DNA of 64,000 bases, from assembly GCF_965118895.1 (NCBI RefSeq), contig NZ_CBCPJJ010000009.1, positions 310,001 to 374,000 on the forward strand, given 5' to 3'. This DNA comes from Rahnella inusitata_A (GTDB lineage: Bacteria > Pseudomonadota > Gammaproteobacteria > Enterobacterales > Enterobacteriaceae). Made by a program: the position numbers and the translations under genes. Numbering within the stretch: the stretch's first letter is position 1; the number at the start of each line of letters is the position of its first letter. Below are positions 1 through 8,056 of this stretch, piece by piece. The notes under the pieces were generated by a model. It was not told the DNA's origin. It did not search any database and worked only from the letters and a program-made list of their open reading frames with translations.

Positions 1-514
1 TCGCCCAGCCGATAGAGGTGTGGCCGGAAGGATAAGATCCATTCTTCGACAGCTTATCTTGCTCGGTGGTGTTGCAGGTCGGGACGCCGTAGAACGCAAA
101 CGGACGAATGCGCATGTACTTCTCTTTGGCCGAGCGTGTCGCCAGATCGCCCGCGTCTTCAATCATATTGGTCAGAAGTTTATGCAGCTCCGGCGTATCT
201 TTCGCCGTAATCGGTGAACCGAACGCACCGGAGAAGGCATTTGCCACGCCACCACCACTCAGGTTCGCATCTTCAGCCGCCTGCTTGCCGCGTTCGGTCG
301 AGCGCAGCAAGCGGCCCTGCTCATACATCGCCTGATCGTTTAGAAATGCAATACTGCCAACCGCTGGCGGCGGCGGGAGCAGCGTCAGGCTGTTGATCGC
401 CTGATCATTTTTCAGATAATAAAGGTCTGGTTTGGTGGTCGCATCGTTGCCGGCGAGGGCAAATGCATTGACAGAGAAAAGGCTGGCGAGGCAAAAAGTG
501 GTCAAAGTCTTCAT
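1..514 (-). CDS. Class A non-specific acid phosphatase, 5' part only (PhoC/PhoN family)
   Basis: The gene reads leftward and its 3' end lies outside the window; 171 residues are visible. The start at 514 gives a typical Sec signal peptide ending near the Ala at residue 20, so the enzyme should be periplasmic. Residues about 137-165 contain the family signature, a Lys then six residues then Arg-Pro, followed by Pro-Ser-Gly-His. Known members are vanadium-haloperoxidase-related phosphatases that remove phosphate from many monoesters. The second half of the signature, with the catalytic His, is beyond the edge. PhoC and PhoN cannot be told apart here, so no symbol is given. Confidence 0.9.
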   Translation of the reverse strand, partial: MKTLTTFCLASLFSVNAFALAGNDATTKPDLYYLKNDQAINSLTLLPPPPAVGSIAFLNDQAMYEQGRLLRSTERGKQAAEDANLSGGGVANAFSGAFGSPITAKDTPELHKLLTNMIEDAGDLATRSAKEKYMRIRPFAFYGVPTCNTTEQDKLSKNGSYPSGHTSIGWA

Positions 515-652
515 TAAAAGTTTCCTTACTTACGTCATAGATGTCATTACGAACTCATTTCCGTAACATTTCTTAACATGTGCAAGTAAAACAAATTTTT
601 TGCAGAAAAGTTTGCGTGAGGTCTCATAATTCGAAATTTGTGGAGATAGCGT

Positions 653-931
653 TTAATTAAGCCATTCCGCTACGCCACCGTGTCTTGAACAGGTTCCCCG
701 GCGGTGCTGGCTGAAACTGTACGTGCCGTCCCTGCACTTAGCGGAGGCGCCGTCAGGGGCATTTCCCGACCGGGTATGCGCCGGGCTGTGGACATCCTGC
801 CCGTCCGAGTTTATGTAATCCCCTTGCTCAATGAGCTCATTATCCTGAGAGGCTGACGGGGAGTACTGACTGGCAATGGCCGTGTTGAATAAAAGCGTTA
901 CTGCGAAAAAGATAAGTCCAGGCAAACGCAT
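653..931 (-). CDS. Small exported DUF3761 protein
   Basis: This encodes 92 residues from the Met at 931. That start gives a clean signal peptide (Met-Arg, a hydrophobic run, then an Ala-Ser site near residue 20). A start at 1003 would put 24 extra polar residues ahead of it. The C-terminal third has the DUF3761 pattern: a Cys-Arg-Asp-Gly-Thr-Tyr-Ser-Phe-Ser stretch, His-Arg-Arg-Gly-Thr-Cys, then His-Gly-Gly-Val before the end. Two conserved Cys residues could form a disulfide in the periplasm. The family has no agreed function. It lies on the 3' side of argW, a common integration site, so it may be an island remnant. Confidence 0.7.
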   Translation of the reverse strand: MRLPGLIFFAVTLLFNTAIASQYSPSASQDNELIEQGDYINSDGQDVHSPAHTRSGNAPDGASAKCRDGTYSFSQHRRGTCSRHGGVAEWLN

Positions 932-1070
932 GATCTTACTGCATCCTTGTGATGAGTACTTTTGTCCAGTTGAGTTGGCGACGAGAGTACGCCTAATAAC
1001 CACACAAACAAGGCTGATATTTAACCAGTGTCCGGATATGCGATTCCGACGTGAGGAATAAGGGAAATTA

Positions 1071-1142
1071 ATGACAGACGAAGAGGATCAACAGGGGGTC
1101 GATTTATTCGCTGAGACAGCTGAGAAATTTATAAGGAGGTAG
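1071..1142 (+). CDS. Possible 23-residue small protein beside argW
   Basis: A short frame opens with ATG at 1071, seven bases after an AGGG ribosome-binding sequence, and stops with TAG at 1140. The peptide is acidic at the start and ends Phe-Ile-Arg-Arg. It ends eight bases before the 3' end of the tRNA gene and lies on the opposite strand. I do not recognise it. The good ribosome-binding site is the only positive evidence, so it may be chance or a leftover of an integrated element. Confidence 0.25.
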   Translation: MTDEEDQQGVDLFAETAEKFIRR

Positions 1143-1150
1143 CAACGTTA

Positions 1151-1225
1151 TGGTGTCCCCTACAGGAATCGAACCTGTAACTAGCCCTTAGGAGGGGCTT
1201 GTTATATCCGTTTAACTAAGGAGAC
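1151..1225 (-). tRNA. argW: tRNA-Arg, anticodon CCU
   Basis: The reverse strand folds as a 75-base tRNA with an encoded CCA end. The acceptor stem pairs GTCTCCT with AGGGGAC, the anticodon loop is CTCCTAA (anticodon CCT), and the T-arm holds GGTTCGATTCC. It decodes the rare codon AGG. The match to E. coli argW is close, and the neighbour yfdC is the same as in E. coli. In E. coli the 3' end of this tRNA is a phage attachment site. No integrase is present in the 1150 bases on that side here. Confidence 0.97.
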
Positions 1226-1252
1226 ACGGGCGCCTGTGGAAAGCGCCCGCGT

Positions 1253-1258
1253 AGTATA
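1253..1258 (-). promoter_or_regulatory. Probable argW -10 box
   Basis: Reading toward argW, TATACT is followed by the GC-rich stretch ACGCGGGCGC just before the tRNA. A GC-rich discriminator is typical of tRNA promoters under stringent control. No convincing -35 box was seen at the usual distance. Confidence 0.5.
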
Positions 1259-1335
1259 CTCGTTTTTCTCTCAATAATAAGGCGTTAGCCTGCCGTTTGG
1301 TCGTTTCATCGCCAGTCTTGCCGTTTTACCGGTTT

Positions 1336-2253
1336 CTAAGGCTTGGCGGCTTCTTTCTTTGCGGCTTCCTGTTCCGCTTTTTTGGCCTTGGCTTTCTTCT
1401 GGTTGCTCATGTCGTTGCGGATCTGCGCATGGCTTATCAGCGCGAAGATAAAGGTACCGCCGGCAATGTTGCCTGCCAGCGTCGGCAGGGCGAACGGCCA
1501 GATGAATTCATACCAGGGGATCGCGCCGGAGAAGACCAGATAAAGGACTTCCACCGAGCCGACCACGATGTGTGTCAGGTCACCGATCGCCACCATATAC
1601 GTCATCAGCATGATCACCCACAGTTTGGCCGTACCGGCTGACGGGATCATCCAGACCATCGTGGCGATTAGCCATCCTGAGACCATGCCGCCGACGAACA
1701 TCGCTCCCGGCCCCTTTTCCATGATCTCCATGCTGATGGTGCGAAATGCTTCGTCAGTGTCTGTATCAAAGAACGGCACCAGATGGAATGCCAGCGCTGC
1801 AATCCCGCAACCAATGATATTTCCCCCCAGCACCAGCCCCCACAGACGCAGGAGAAGCAGGATGTTCTTACCGGTCAATTTTTGCATCACCGGTAATACG
1901 GCGGTGACGGTGTTCTCGGTAAACAGTTGCTGGCGCGCCATAATCACAATTATGAACCCGACGGTATAACCGATGTTTTCGATGAAAAACCGTTCCGGGG
2001 TATCGGGCAGACGGGCGTGCAGGATGCCTTTCGCCATTAATGACGCGCTGATCGAAAGCCCGGCGGCAATGGCTGACCACAGTAAAGCCTGTCCGTCGCG
2101 ATCCAGCTCTTTTTCGCCTTCCATGCGGATAACTTCATGCACCGCCGCGGCTTTGGAGGGTAAATTCTCCTCACCGGTCTCGATCTCCTTGCCTTGTGAG
2201 TGCTCGTCGCTGTCGACGTCGCTGGTGTCCTGTTTTTTATTTTCTACGTTCAT
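1336..2253 (-). CDS. yfdC: YfdC, formate/nitrite-transporter family membrane protein
   Basis: This is a 305-residue inner-membrane protein of the FNT family (FocA/NirC relatives), close to the 310 of E. coli YfdC. The start at 2253 follows an AAGGA site; the frame stays open for 63 more codons upstream, but that part is not like the family. Residues 1-60 are polar and acidic, then about six hydrophobic segments follow. The C-terminal tail is rich in Lys and Ala. Substrate is not established for YfdC. The position between argW and the mlaA-fadL side is conserved with E. coli, but here the ccm genes are inserted on the right. Confidence 0.92.
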   Translation of the reverse strand: MNVENKKQDTSDVDSDEHSQGKEIETGEENLPSKAAAVHEVIRMEGEKELDRDGQALLWSAIAAGLSISASLMAKGILHARLPDTPERFFIENIGYTVGFIIVIMARQQLFTENTVTAVLPVMQKLTGKNILLLLRLWGLVLGGNIIGCGIAALAFHLVPFFDTDTDEAFRTISMEIMEKGPGAMFVGGMVSGWLIATMVWMIPSAGTAKLWVIMLMTYMVAIGDLTHIVVGSVEVLYLVFSGAIPWYEFIWPFALPTLAGNIAGGTFIFALISHAQIRNDMSNQKKAKAKKAEQEAAKKEAAKP

Positions 2254-2501
2254 GGGTAATCCTTCGGTGTGCCGCAAGGCGGCTTTTAAAGTGTTCACGG
2301 ATAAGCATAGGCGAGGCGTGGGATTTATGAAGAGGTATACCGAAAAGTTACAAATCATTAACCCATGAACCTTATGGGTCAATTTGCACAATAGCTGCTG
2401 GATTTCAGGGATTTCAGCCATGTAAACTGTGGCACCTTGCACTGCGTCGTGCCTGACGCCTGTGATATGATGCGCACTTGTGAAAAATAAGAGACATCCT
2501 C

Positions 2502-3158
2502 ATGTTTGAAGCCCTAAATCTGAGTTGCGTTCGCGATGAGCGGACCCTGTTCAGTGGCTTAAGTTTCACTGTCGAACCGGCTGAAATGGTGCAGATTGAG
2601 GGCCGCAACGGCGCCGGTAAAACCAGCTTATTACGCATTCTGGCCGGGCTTTCCTCACCGGACGCCGGTGAAGTTCGCTGGCAGGGTGTGAACACCCGCC
2701 GCCAGCGTGACGTTTTTCATCAGCAGCTTCTGTATCTCGGCCATCAGCCCGGCGTTAAGTCAGTGCTTACTGCGTTTGAAAACCTTGCCTTCTATCAGTC
2801 TGTGAACTGCCAGTCTGTGAACCGTCAGTCCGGAAACCGCAAAAGTGACGCCGATGCCATCTATCAGGCACTGGACAATGTCGGATTACTGGGTTACGAG
2901 GATGTCACGGTCGCGCAGATGTCCGCCGGGCAGCAGCGGCGTGTGGCGCTGGCGCGTTTATGGCTGAGCGATGCGCCGTTGTGGATCCTCGACGAACCGC
3001 TGACCGCGATAGATAAAGAAGGCGTGGCGACACTGATTGCGCTGTTTGAACAGCACACGCAGCAGGGCGGTATGGTGCTGCTGACCACGCATCAGGATTT
3101 GCAGGGCGTGAGCCGCGACGTGCGAAAACTCCGTTTGACCAGCGAAGCGCTGGCGTGA
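2502..3158 (+). CDS. ccmA: CcmA, heme-exporter ATPase subunit
   Basis: CcmA is the ATP-binding subunit of the CcmABCD complex, which uses ATP to release holo-CcmE from CcmC during c-type cytochrome maturation. The 218-residue protein has Walker A at 34-41 (Gly-Arg-Asn-Gly-Ala-Gly-Lys-Thr), the ABC signature near 141-147 (Ser-Ala-Gly-Gln-Gln-Arg-Arg) and Walker B at 161-166. It is first in the ccm cluster and divergent from yfdC; the 248-base gap should hold the promoter. Residues 99-113 are three imperfect copies of a five-residue unit (Gln-Ser-Val-Asn-Cys/Arg), an insertion in the helical domain. Confidence 0.96.
   Translation: MFEALNLSCVRDERTLFSGLSFTVEPAEMVQIEGRNGAGKTSLLRILAGLSSPDAGEVRWQGVNTRRQRDVFHQQLLYLGHQPGVKSVLTAFENLAFYQSVNCQSVNRQSGNRKSDADAIYQALDNVGLLGYEDVTVAQMSAGQQRRVALARLWLSDAPLWILDEPLTAIDKEGVATLIALFEQHTQQGGMVLLTTHQDLQGVSRDVRKLRLTSEALA
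2796..2840 (+). repeat. Three in-frame 15-base repeats inside ccmA
   Basis: Units start at 2796, 2811 and 2826. The first two differ at two bases and the third has drifted further. Each codes for Gln-Ser-(Val/Gly)-Asn-(Cys/Arg). A fourth, degraded unit may follow (Lys-Ser). This looks like slippage duplication in a tolerant surface loop. Confidence 0.85.
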
Positions 3159-3179
3159 AGCACGAAGGAATGAGACGGA

Positions 3180-3839
3180 ATGTTTACTAAAGTCCTGCGC
3201 CGCGAGCTGAAAATTGCCTTTCGCAAAAGCGCCGAAATTATTAACCCGCTGTGGTTTTTCCTGATTGTTATTACTTTGTTTCCGTTAGGCATTGGCCCGG
3301 AACCTAAACTGCTGGCGCGCATTGCGCCGGGGATTGTCTGGGTCGCCGCGCTGCTGTCTTCGCTGCTGGCGCTGGAAAGGTTGTTCCGCGATGACTATCT
3401 CGACGGCACCCTCGAACAACTGCTGTTGTTGCCTTCGCCGCTGGCACTCACGGTTCTGGGGAAAGTGTGTGCTCACTGGGTGGTGACCGGTTTGCCATTG
3501 CTTATCCTCTCGCCGCTCATCGCGTTACTGCTTTCACTGGATTTTGAAACGTGGAAAGCCGTGGCGCTGACTATTTTATTGGGTACGCCTACGTTGAGTT
3601 TTATCGGTGCGATTGGCGTGGCGCTCACCGTCGGGCTGCGCAAAGGCGGCGTGCTGCTGAGCCTGCTGGTGCTGCCGCTGTATATTCCGGTGCTGATTTT
3701 TGCCACCGGCGCGATTGATGCGGCGTCGATGTCGATGCCCATTGGTGGCTATCTGGCTATTCTGGGCGCGATGCTGGCGGGCAGTGCGACGTTAGCGCCT
3801 TTTGCCACGGCGGCGGCATTAAGAGTGAGCGTCCACTGA
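3180..3839 (+). CDS. ccmB: CcmB, heme-exporter permease subunit
   Basis: This 219-residue protein has six predicted membrane segments and partners CcmA in the CcmABCD complex of the inner membrane. It starts 21 bases after ccmA. The length and N-terminus match the family. A 7-bp hairpin (3835-3852) overlaps its stop codon, and a 216-base gap then separates it from ccmC. In E. coli that junction is much shorter, so ccmAB and ccmC-I may be transcribed or processed separately here. Confidence 0.95.
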   Translation: MFTKVLRRELKIAFRKSAEIINPLWFFLIVITLFPLGIGPEPKLLARIAPGIVWVAALLSSLLALERLFRDDYLDGTLEQLLLLPSPLALTVLGKVCAHWVVTGLPLLILSPLIALLLSLDFETWKAVALTILLGTPTLSFIGAIGVALTVGLRKGGVLLSLLVLPLYIPVLIFATGAIDAASMSMPIGGYLAILGAMLAGSATLAPFATAAALRVSVH

Positions 3840-4055
3840 CAAATGTGTCAGTTTGCCGCGCACAGCGGAATTATTTTACCTGTCGTTACAATACGGAAGA
3901 AAAATCGCAACCTTTGACTAACATCACATTTCTCTATGCGTAAAAATAGAGAGATTGCTAAGTAAGTGCGGAAGATTCGTGTCTGACCGCGCAAGAGCCC
4001 GATGAGGCTCCACGGCAACCCACACAGTGACTTTTTAGAGTGAGCAACGATAACA
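3835..4055 (+). promoter_or_regulatory. Structured gap between ccmB and ccmC
   Basis: The gap starts with a short hairpin at the ccmB stop (ACTGACA, loop AATG, TGTCAGT; weak T-tract). A second hairpin has a TCTCTAT/ATAGAGA stem (about 3930-3953). A third, nested fold pairs GTGT 3979-3982 with ACAC 4022-4025, CCG 3987-3989 with CGG 4013-4015, and GAGCC 3995-3999 with GGCTC 4006-4010. A TTGACT at 3914 could be a -35 box but has no clear -10. The GCCCGATGA and CGGCAACC strings resemble pieces of a SAM-I riboswitch core, but other conserved parts are absent. A leader with its own promoter or a processing site is inferred, not shown. Confidence 0.4.
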
Positions 4056-4793
4056 ATGTGGAAATGGTTACATCAACTCGCAAGGCCGGAACGGCTTTAC
4101 CACGTCTGCGGGCGGTTTATTCCGTGGCTCGGGCTGCTCGGTCTCGCCTGCCTGCTGACTGGCTGGGTCTGGGGATTTGGCTATGCACCGCCGGATTACC
4201 AGCAGGGTAACAGTTACCGGATTATGTATATCCACGTCCCGGCGGCCATCTGGTCGATGGGCATTTACAGCGCGATGGCGGTCGCGGCATTTATCGGCCT
4301 GATATGGCAGATGAAAATGTCCGATCTGGCGGTGGCAGCGATGGCGCCGGTCGGGGCGGTCTTCACCTTTATCGCGCTGGTTACCGGCTCCGCCTGGGGT
4401 AAACCGATGTGGGGAACCTGGTGGGTGTGGGACGCACGTCTGACATCCGAACTGGTGTTGCTGTTTCTCTATCTTGGCGTGATCGCCCTGTATAACGCGT
4501 TTGACGACCGCCGTCTGGCAGGTCGCGCGGCCGGAATTCTGGTGCTGGTCGGCGTGGTGAATATTCCTATCATTCATTACTCCGTACAGTGGTGGAACAC
4601 GCTGCATCAGGGTTCCACCAATATGCAGCAAACCATCGACCCGAGTATGCGCTACCCGCTGCGCTGGGCGATTTTCGGTTATCTGTTCTTCTTTATTACC
4701 CTGACGCTGATGCGTTTACGTAACCTGATCCTCATTCAGGAACGTCTGCGTCCGTGGGTGGCTGGCCTGCTGAATAAGGAGCGCCGCGGATGA
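4056..4793 (+). CDS. ccmC: CcmC, heme handling and delivery to CcmE
   Basis: CcmC loads heme onto CcmE at the periplasmic face of the inner membrane. The 245-residue length equals E. coli CcmC. The tryptophan-rich heme-binding motif is at 119-126 (Trp-Gly-Thr-Trp-Trp-Val-Trp-Asp), and the two heme-ligand histidines expected at 60 and 184 are present. Six membrane segments are predicted. Its last codons overlap the ccmD start by four bases (ATGA), showing translational coupling. Confidence 0.97.
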   Translation: MWKWLHQLARPERLYHVCGRFIPWLGLLGLACLLTGWVWGFGYAPPDYQQGNSYRIMYIHVPAAIWSMGIYSAMAVAAFIGLIWQMKMSDLAVAAMAPVGAVFTFIALVTGSAWGKPMWGTWWVWDARLTSELVLLFLYLGVIALYNAFDDRRLAGRAAGILVLVGVVNIPIIHYSVQWWNTLHQGSTNMQQTIDPSMRYPLRWAIFGYLFFFITLTLMRLRNLILIQERLRPWVAGLLNKERRG

Positions 4794-5050
4794 GCCCTGC
4801 ATTCTCAAGCTGGCACGATTTCTTTGCGATGGGTGGCTACGCGTTTTACGTCTGGATATCTGTGGCCGCGACATTGATTTCCCTGCTTGCGCTGGTGGCG
4901 CACACATTTGTGCAGCATCGCCAGATCCTCGGTGAAGTCCGCCGTCGTCAGGCACGCGAAAAACGCATTATTCAGTCTCAGTCTAAAAAACAGCAAGGCG
5001 CACAGACGTCAGCGCTGGAACCGGACAACTCCCCGGAGAAGTTATTGTGA
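4790..5050 (+). CDS. ccmD: CcmD, small subunit of the heme-handling complex
   Basis: This is an 86-residue protein with one membrane helix near residues 15-40 and a highly charged cytoplasmic tail, as in other CcmD proteins. CcmD is needed to release holo-CcmE from CcmABC. It overlaps ccmC by four bases and ccmE by four bases. The tail is longer than in the E. coli protein of about 69 residues. Confidence 0.92.
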   Translation: MSPAFSSWHDFFAMGGYAFYVWISVAATLISLLALVAHTFVQHRQILGEVRRRQAREKRIIQSQSKKQQGAQTSALEPDNSPEKLL

Positions 5051-5541
5051 ATCCACGTCGTAAAAAGCGCCTGACACTGGCGCTGCTGGTGCTGGCCGGT
5101 CTCGGCCTGAGCATCACGCTGGTGATGTACGCGCTGCGCTCCAATATTGATTTGTTCTATACCCCGAGTGAAATTCTGCAAGGCAAAGGCGAGAACCACG
5201 AAATGCCGGAGGTTGGCCAGCGGCTGCGTATCGGCGGCATGGTAATGCCCGGCTCGGTGAAACGTGACCCGAAAAGTTTGCAGGTGAGTTTTAAAATTTA
5301 TGATGCACGCGGTGCGATTGCGGTGACTTACAACGGCATTTTGCCTGACCTGTTTCGTGAAGGGCAGGGCGTGGTGGCGCAGGGCGTGATGGAGCCGGGC
5401 AACGTGGTCAACGCCATTCAGGTGCTGGCGAAACACGATGAAAAATATGTGCCGCCGGAAGTTGCCGACGCCATGAAAGAAAACCACAAAGGACCGGCGT
5501 CGGCCTACGTGGGCAATGATAAAGGAAACGATCGCTCATGA
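5047..5541 (+). CDS. ccmE: CcmE, periplasmic heme chaperone
   Basis: CcmE carries heme covalently to the ligation complex CcmFH. The 164-residue protein has an N-terminal membrane anchor (about 8-29) and a beta-barrel domain. The heme-binding His130 sits in Leu-Ala-Lys-His-Asp-Glu-Lys-Tyr, with Tyr134 as the expected axial ligand; both are at E. coli positions. It starts with GTG, overlapping the ccmD stop as GTGA. The flexible C-tail ends within the ccmF start region. Confidence 0.97.
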   Translation: MNPRRKKRLTLALLVLAGLGLSITLVMYALRSNIDLFYTPSEILQGKGENHEMPEVGQRLRIGGMVMPGSVKRDPKSLQVSFKIYDARGAIAVTYNGILPDLFREGQGVVAQGVMEPGNVVNAIQVLAKHDEKYVPPEVADAMKENHKGPASAYVGNDKGNDRS

Positions 5542-7508
5542 TGCCGGAACTGGGAACATTTGCACTTTGTCTGGCGTTAGGTCTGGCGGTGTTACTGAGT
5601 ATTTATCCGCAGTGGGGTGCCGCGCGGCAGGACAGCCGGATGATGGCGATGGCGCGCCCGCTGGCTTACGGCATGTTCGCCTGCATCGTGCTGGCGTTTA
5701 TTATTCTGGTCCACGCATTTGTGGTGAATGATTTTACCGTCGCCTATGTGGCTAACAATTCCAATACCCATTTGCCGGTGTATTACCGCGTGGCGGCAAC
5801 GTGGGGCGCACATGAAGGTTCTCTGCTGCTGTGGGTCTTGCTGCTGAGCTGCTGGACGCTTGCGGTGGCGCTATTCAGCCGTCAGATGCCGCAGGACGCC
5901 ATCGCCCGCGTGCTGGCGGTGATGGGGATGATAACCGGCGGCTTCCTGCTGTTTATCCTGCTGACGTCCAATCCGTTTATCCGCTCTTTGCCAAATTTCC
6001 CGGTCGACGGCAGCGATCTGAACCCGGTCTTGCAGGACATTGGCCTGATTTTCCATCCGCCATTGCTGTACATGGGATATGTCGGTTTCTCGGTTGCCTT
6101 CGCATTTGCGATAGCTTCGCTGATGGCCGGACGGCTCGATACCGCGTGGGCGCGCTGGTCGCGTCCGTGGACGCAGGCCGCGTGGGTGTTTCTCACCATC
6201 GGCATCGTGCTGGGTTCTGCCTGGGCATATTACGAATTAGGCTGGGGCGGCTGGTGGTTCTGGGATCCGGTTGAAAACGCCTCCTTTATGCCGTGGCTGG
6301 CGGGAACGGCGCTGATCCACTCCCTTGCCGTGACCGAAAAACGCGGCACGTTCAAAGCCTGGACGGTGCTGCTGGCGATCACCGCCTTCTCGCTGTGCCT
6401 GCTCGGGACGTTCCTTGTGCGCTCAGGCGTTCTGGTGTCGGTTCACTCGTTTGCCTCCGATCCGGCGCGCGGCATGTTTATTCTGGCATATCTGGTGATC
6501 GTCATCGGCGGCTCGCTGCTGCTGTATGCCATTAAAGGGAATTCGGTGCGTGCGCCAAGCCGCCACGAATTCCACTCGCGTGAAAGCTATTTGCTCAGCA
6601 ACAACGTGCTGCTGGTTGCTGCCATGTTAGTCGTGTTGCTCGGCACGCTACTGCCGCTCATCCATAAGCAACTGGGCATGGGCAGTATTTCCATCGGCGA
6701 GCCTTTCTTCAATACGATGTTTACCTGGCTGATGGCACCGCTGGCGCTGCTGCTGGGGATCGGGCCGCTGGTGCGCTGGCGTCGCGATGAGCCCAGCAAA
6801 CTGTGGCGTCGTCTGGGCGTGGCGCTGGTGGTTACGCTCATCCTGTCGATCGCTTTGCCGTGGCTGTTGCAGGACAAAATCGTTGGCATGACCGTCGTCG
6901 GCCTGCTGATGTCAGTGTGGGTGATTGTGCTGACGCTGATGGAATTGCACGAGCGCGCCACGCATCGCCATACCTTCTGGCGCGGCCTGACCAAGCTGTC
7001 GCGCAGCCACTGGGGCATGGTGCTCGGGCATCTCGGCGTGGCGGTGACGGTTATCGGTATCGCATTCAGCCAGAACTACAGCGTTGAGCGTGATGTGCGC
7101 ATGAAAGCCGGCGATACGGTGGACATCCATGATTATCACTTTATCTTCCGCGACGTTCGCGACATTACCGGCCCCAACTATACCGGCGGCGAAGCTAATA
7201 TCGACGTTGAGCAGAACGGCAAAAAAATCACTACGCTGCACGCCGAAAAACGTTTCTACAGCGTGGCGCGCAGCATGATGACCGAAGCGGCGATCGACGG
7301 CAATCTGGCGCGGGACCTGTATGCGGCGCTGGGTGAAGAGATGGACGATGGTTCGTGGGCGGTGCGTTTGTACTACAAACCGTTCGTGCGCTGGATCTGG
7401 CTGGGCGGCATCTTCATGGCGGTCGGTGGCGTGCTCTGTATTCTCGATCCACGTTATCGGATGAGTAAAAAACTCAGGAAACAAGGTAAAGCGGAGGCTG
7501 AAGCATGA
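5538..7508 (+). CDS. ccmF: CcmF, cytochrome c heme-lyase subunit
   Basis: CcmF is the large membrane subunit that attaches heme to apocytochrome c, with CcmH (and CcmI). The 656-residue protein has many hydrophobic segments, the heme-binding WWD motif at 236-244 (Trp-Gly-Gly-Trp-Trp-Phe-Trp-Asp-Pro), and a conserved His at 173. Two tandem ATG codons (5538 and 5541) could start it; the first overlaps the ccmE stop. A large periplasmic loop lies near residues 520-610 before the last helix. Confidence 0.97.
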   Translation: MMPELGTFALCLALGLAVLLSIYPQWGAARQDSRMMAMARPLAYGMFACIVLAFIILVHAFVVNDFTVAYVANNSNTHLPVYYRVAATWGAHEGSLLLWVLLLSCWTLAVALFSRQMPQDAIARVLAVMGMITGGFLLFILLTSNPFIRSLPNFPVDGSDLNPVLQDIGLIFHPPLLYMGYVGFSVAFAFAIASLMAGRLDTAWARWSRPWTQAAWVFLTIGIVLGSAWAYYELGWGGWWFWDPVENASFMPWLAGTALIHSLAVTEKRGTFKAWTVLLAITAFSLCLLGTFLVRSGVLVSVHSFASDPARGMFILAYLVIVIGGSLLLYAIKGNSVRAPSRHEFHSRESYLLSNNVLLVAAMLVVLLGTLLPLIHKQLGMGSISIGEPFFNTMFTWLMAPLALLLGIGPLVRWRRDEPSKLWRRLGVALVVTLILSIALPWLLQDKIVGMTVVGLLMSVWVIVLTLMELHERATHRHTFWRGLTKLSRSHWGMVLGHLGVAVTVIGIAFSQNYSVERDVRMKAGDTVDIHDYHFIFRDVRDITGPNYTGGEANIDVEQNGKKITTLHAEKRFYSVARSMMTEAAIDGNLARDLYAALGEEMDDGSWAVRLYYKPFVRWIWLGGIFMAVGGVLCILDPRYRMSKKLRKQGKAEAEA

Positions 7509-8056
7509 ACCGTAAACTCTTCTTTATTCCGCTGTTCCTGTTTCTGGCGCTGGCGGCGGCTTTTTTAGTTCAGCTGACGCGCAACGCCAACGGTGACGAT
7601 CCGACGCTGCTCGAATCGGCGCTGATCGGTAAACCGGTGCCGGTGTTTAAGCTCGAATCGCTGGCCGAAGCCGGGAAAACTTACGATCAGTCGGTGCTGC
7701 GCGACGGTAAACCGCTGCTGCTCAACGTCTGGGCGACGTGGTGCCCGACCTGCCGCGCCGAGCATGATTATCTGAACCGGCTTGCCGCCACCGGTGTGCG
7801 CGTGGTCGGGCTCAATTATAAGGACGATCGCCAGAAAGCAGTGAACTGGCTGAACACGCTGGGCAATCCTTACATGTTGAGCTTGTACGACGGCGACGGC
7901 ATGCTCGGGTTAGATCTCGGCGTTTACGGTGCACCGGAAACTTTCCTTATCGACGGGCAGGGCATCATTCGCTATCGCCATGCCGGTGACTTAAATGAGA
8001 AAGTCTGGCAGACCGAAGTCTTGCCGCTGTACAAGAAATACGGAGGTGGCGCATGA
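7505..8056 (+). CDS. dsbE: CcmG/DsbE, thioredoxin-like thiol reductase
   Basis: This is a 183-residue protein tethered by an N-terminal helix (residues 5-23), with a periplasmic thioredoxin fold. The redox pair is Cys80-Pro-Thr-Cys83, the same positions as E. coli CcmG. It keeps apocytochrome CXXCH thiols or CcmH reduced before heme attachment, drawing electrons from DsbD. It overlaps ccmF and ccmH by four bases each. Confidence 0.96.
   Translation: MNRKLFFIPLFLFLALAAAFLVQLTRNANGDDPTLLESALIGKPVPVFKLESLAEAGKTYDQSVLRDGKPLLLNVWATWCPTCRAEHDYLNRLAATGVRVVGLNYKDDRQKAVNWLNTLGNPYMLSLYDGDGMLGLDLGVYGAPETFLIDGQGIIRYRHAGDLNEKVWQTEVLPLYKKYGGGA

Noticed and set aside
1150..1190. Short frame on the + strand starting ATGGTGTCCCCTAC after a strong AAGGAGGT
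   Set aside because: It is the antisense of the tRNA-Arg gene, a well-known false protein. The Shine-Dalgarno match is probably chance.
1228..1248. GGGCGC/GCGCCC hairpin just upstream of argW
   Set aside because: It lies in the promoter discriminator region and has no T-run; more likely composition than a terminator.
3990..4020. SAM-I riboswitch core resemblance (GCCCGATGA ... CGGCAACC)
   Set aside because: The conserved 5' internal-loop motif and a proper closing stem are missing, and the downstream gene has no methionine link. Kept only as part of a structured-leader finding.
6912..7484. 190-codon open frame on the reverse strand of ccmF
   Set aside because: It is a shadow of the GC-rich ccmF gene; rich in His and Arg, with no ribosome-binding site.
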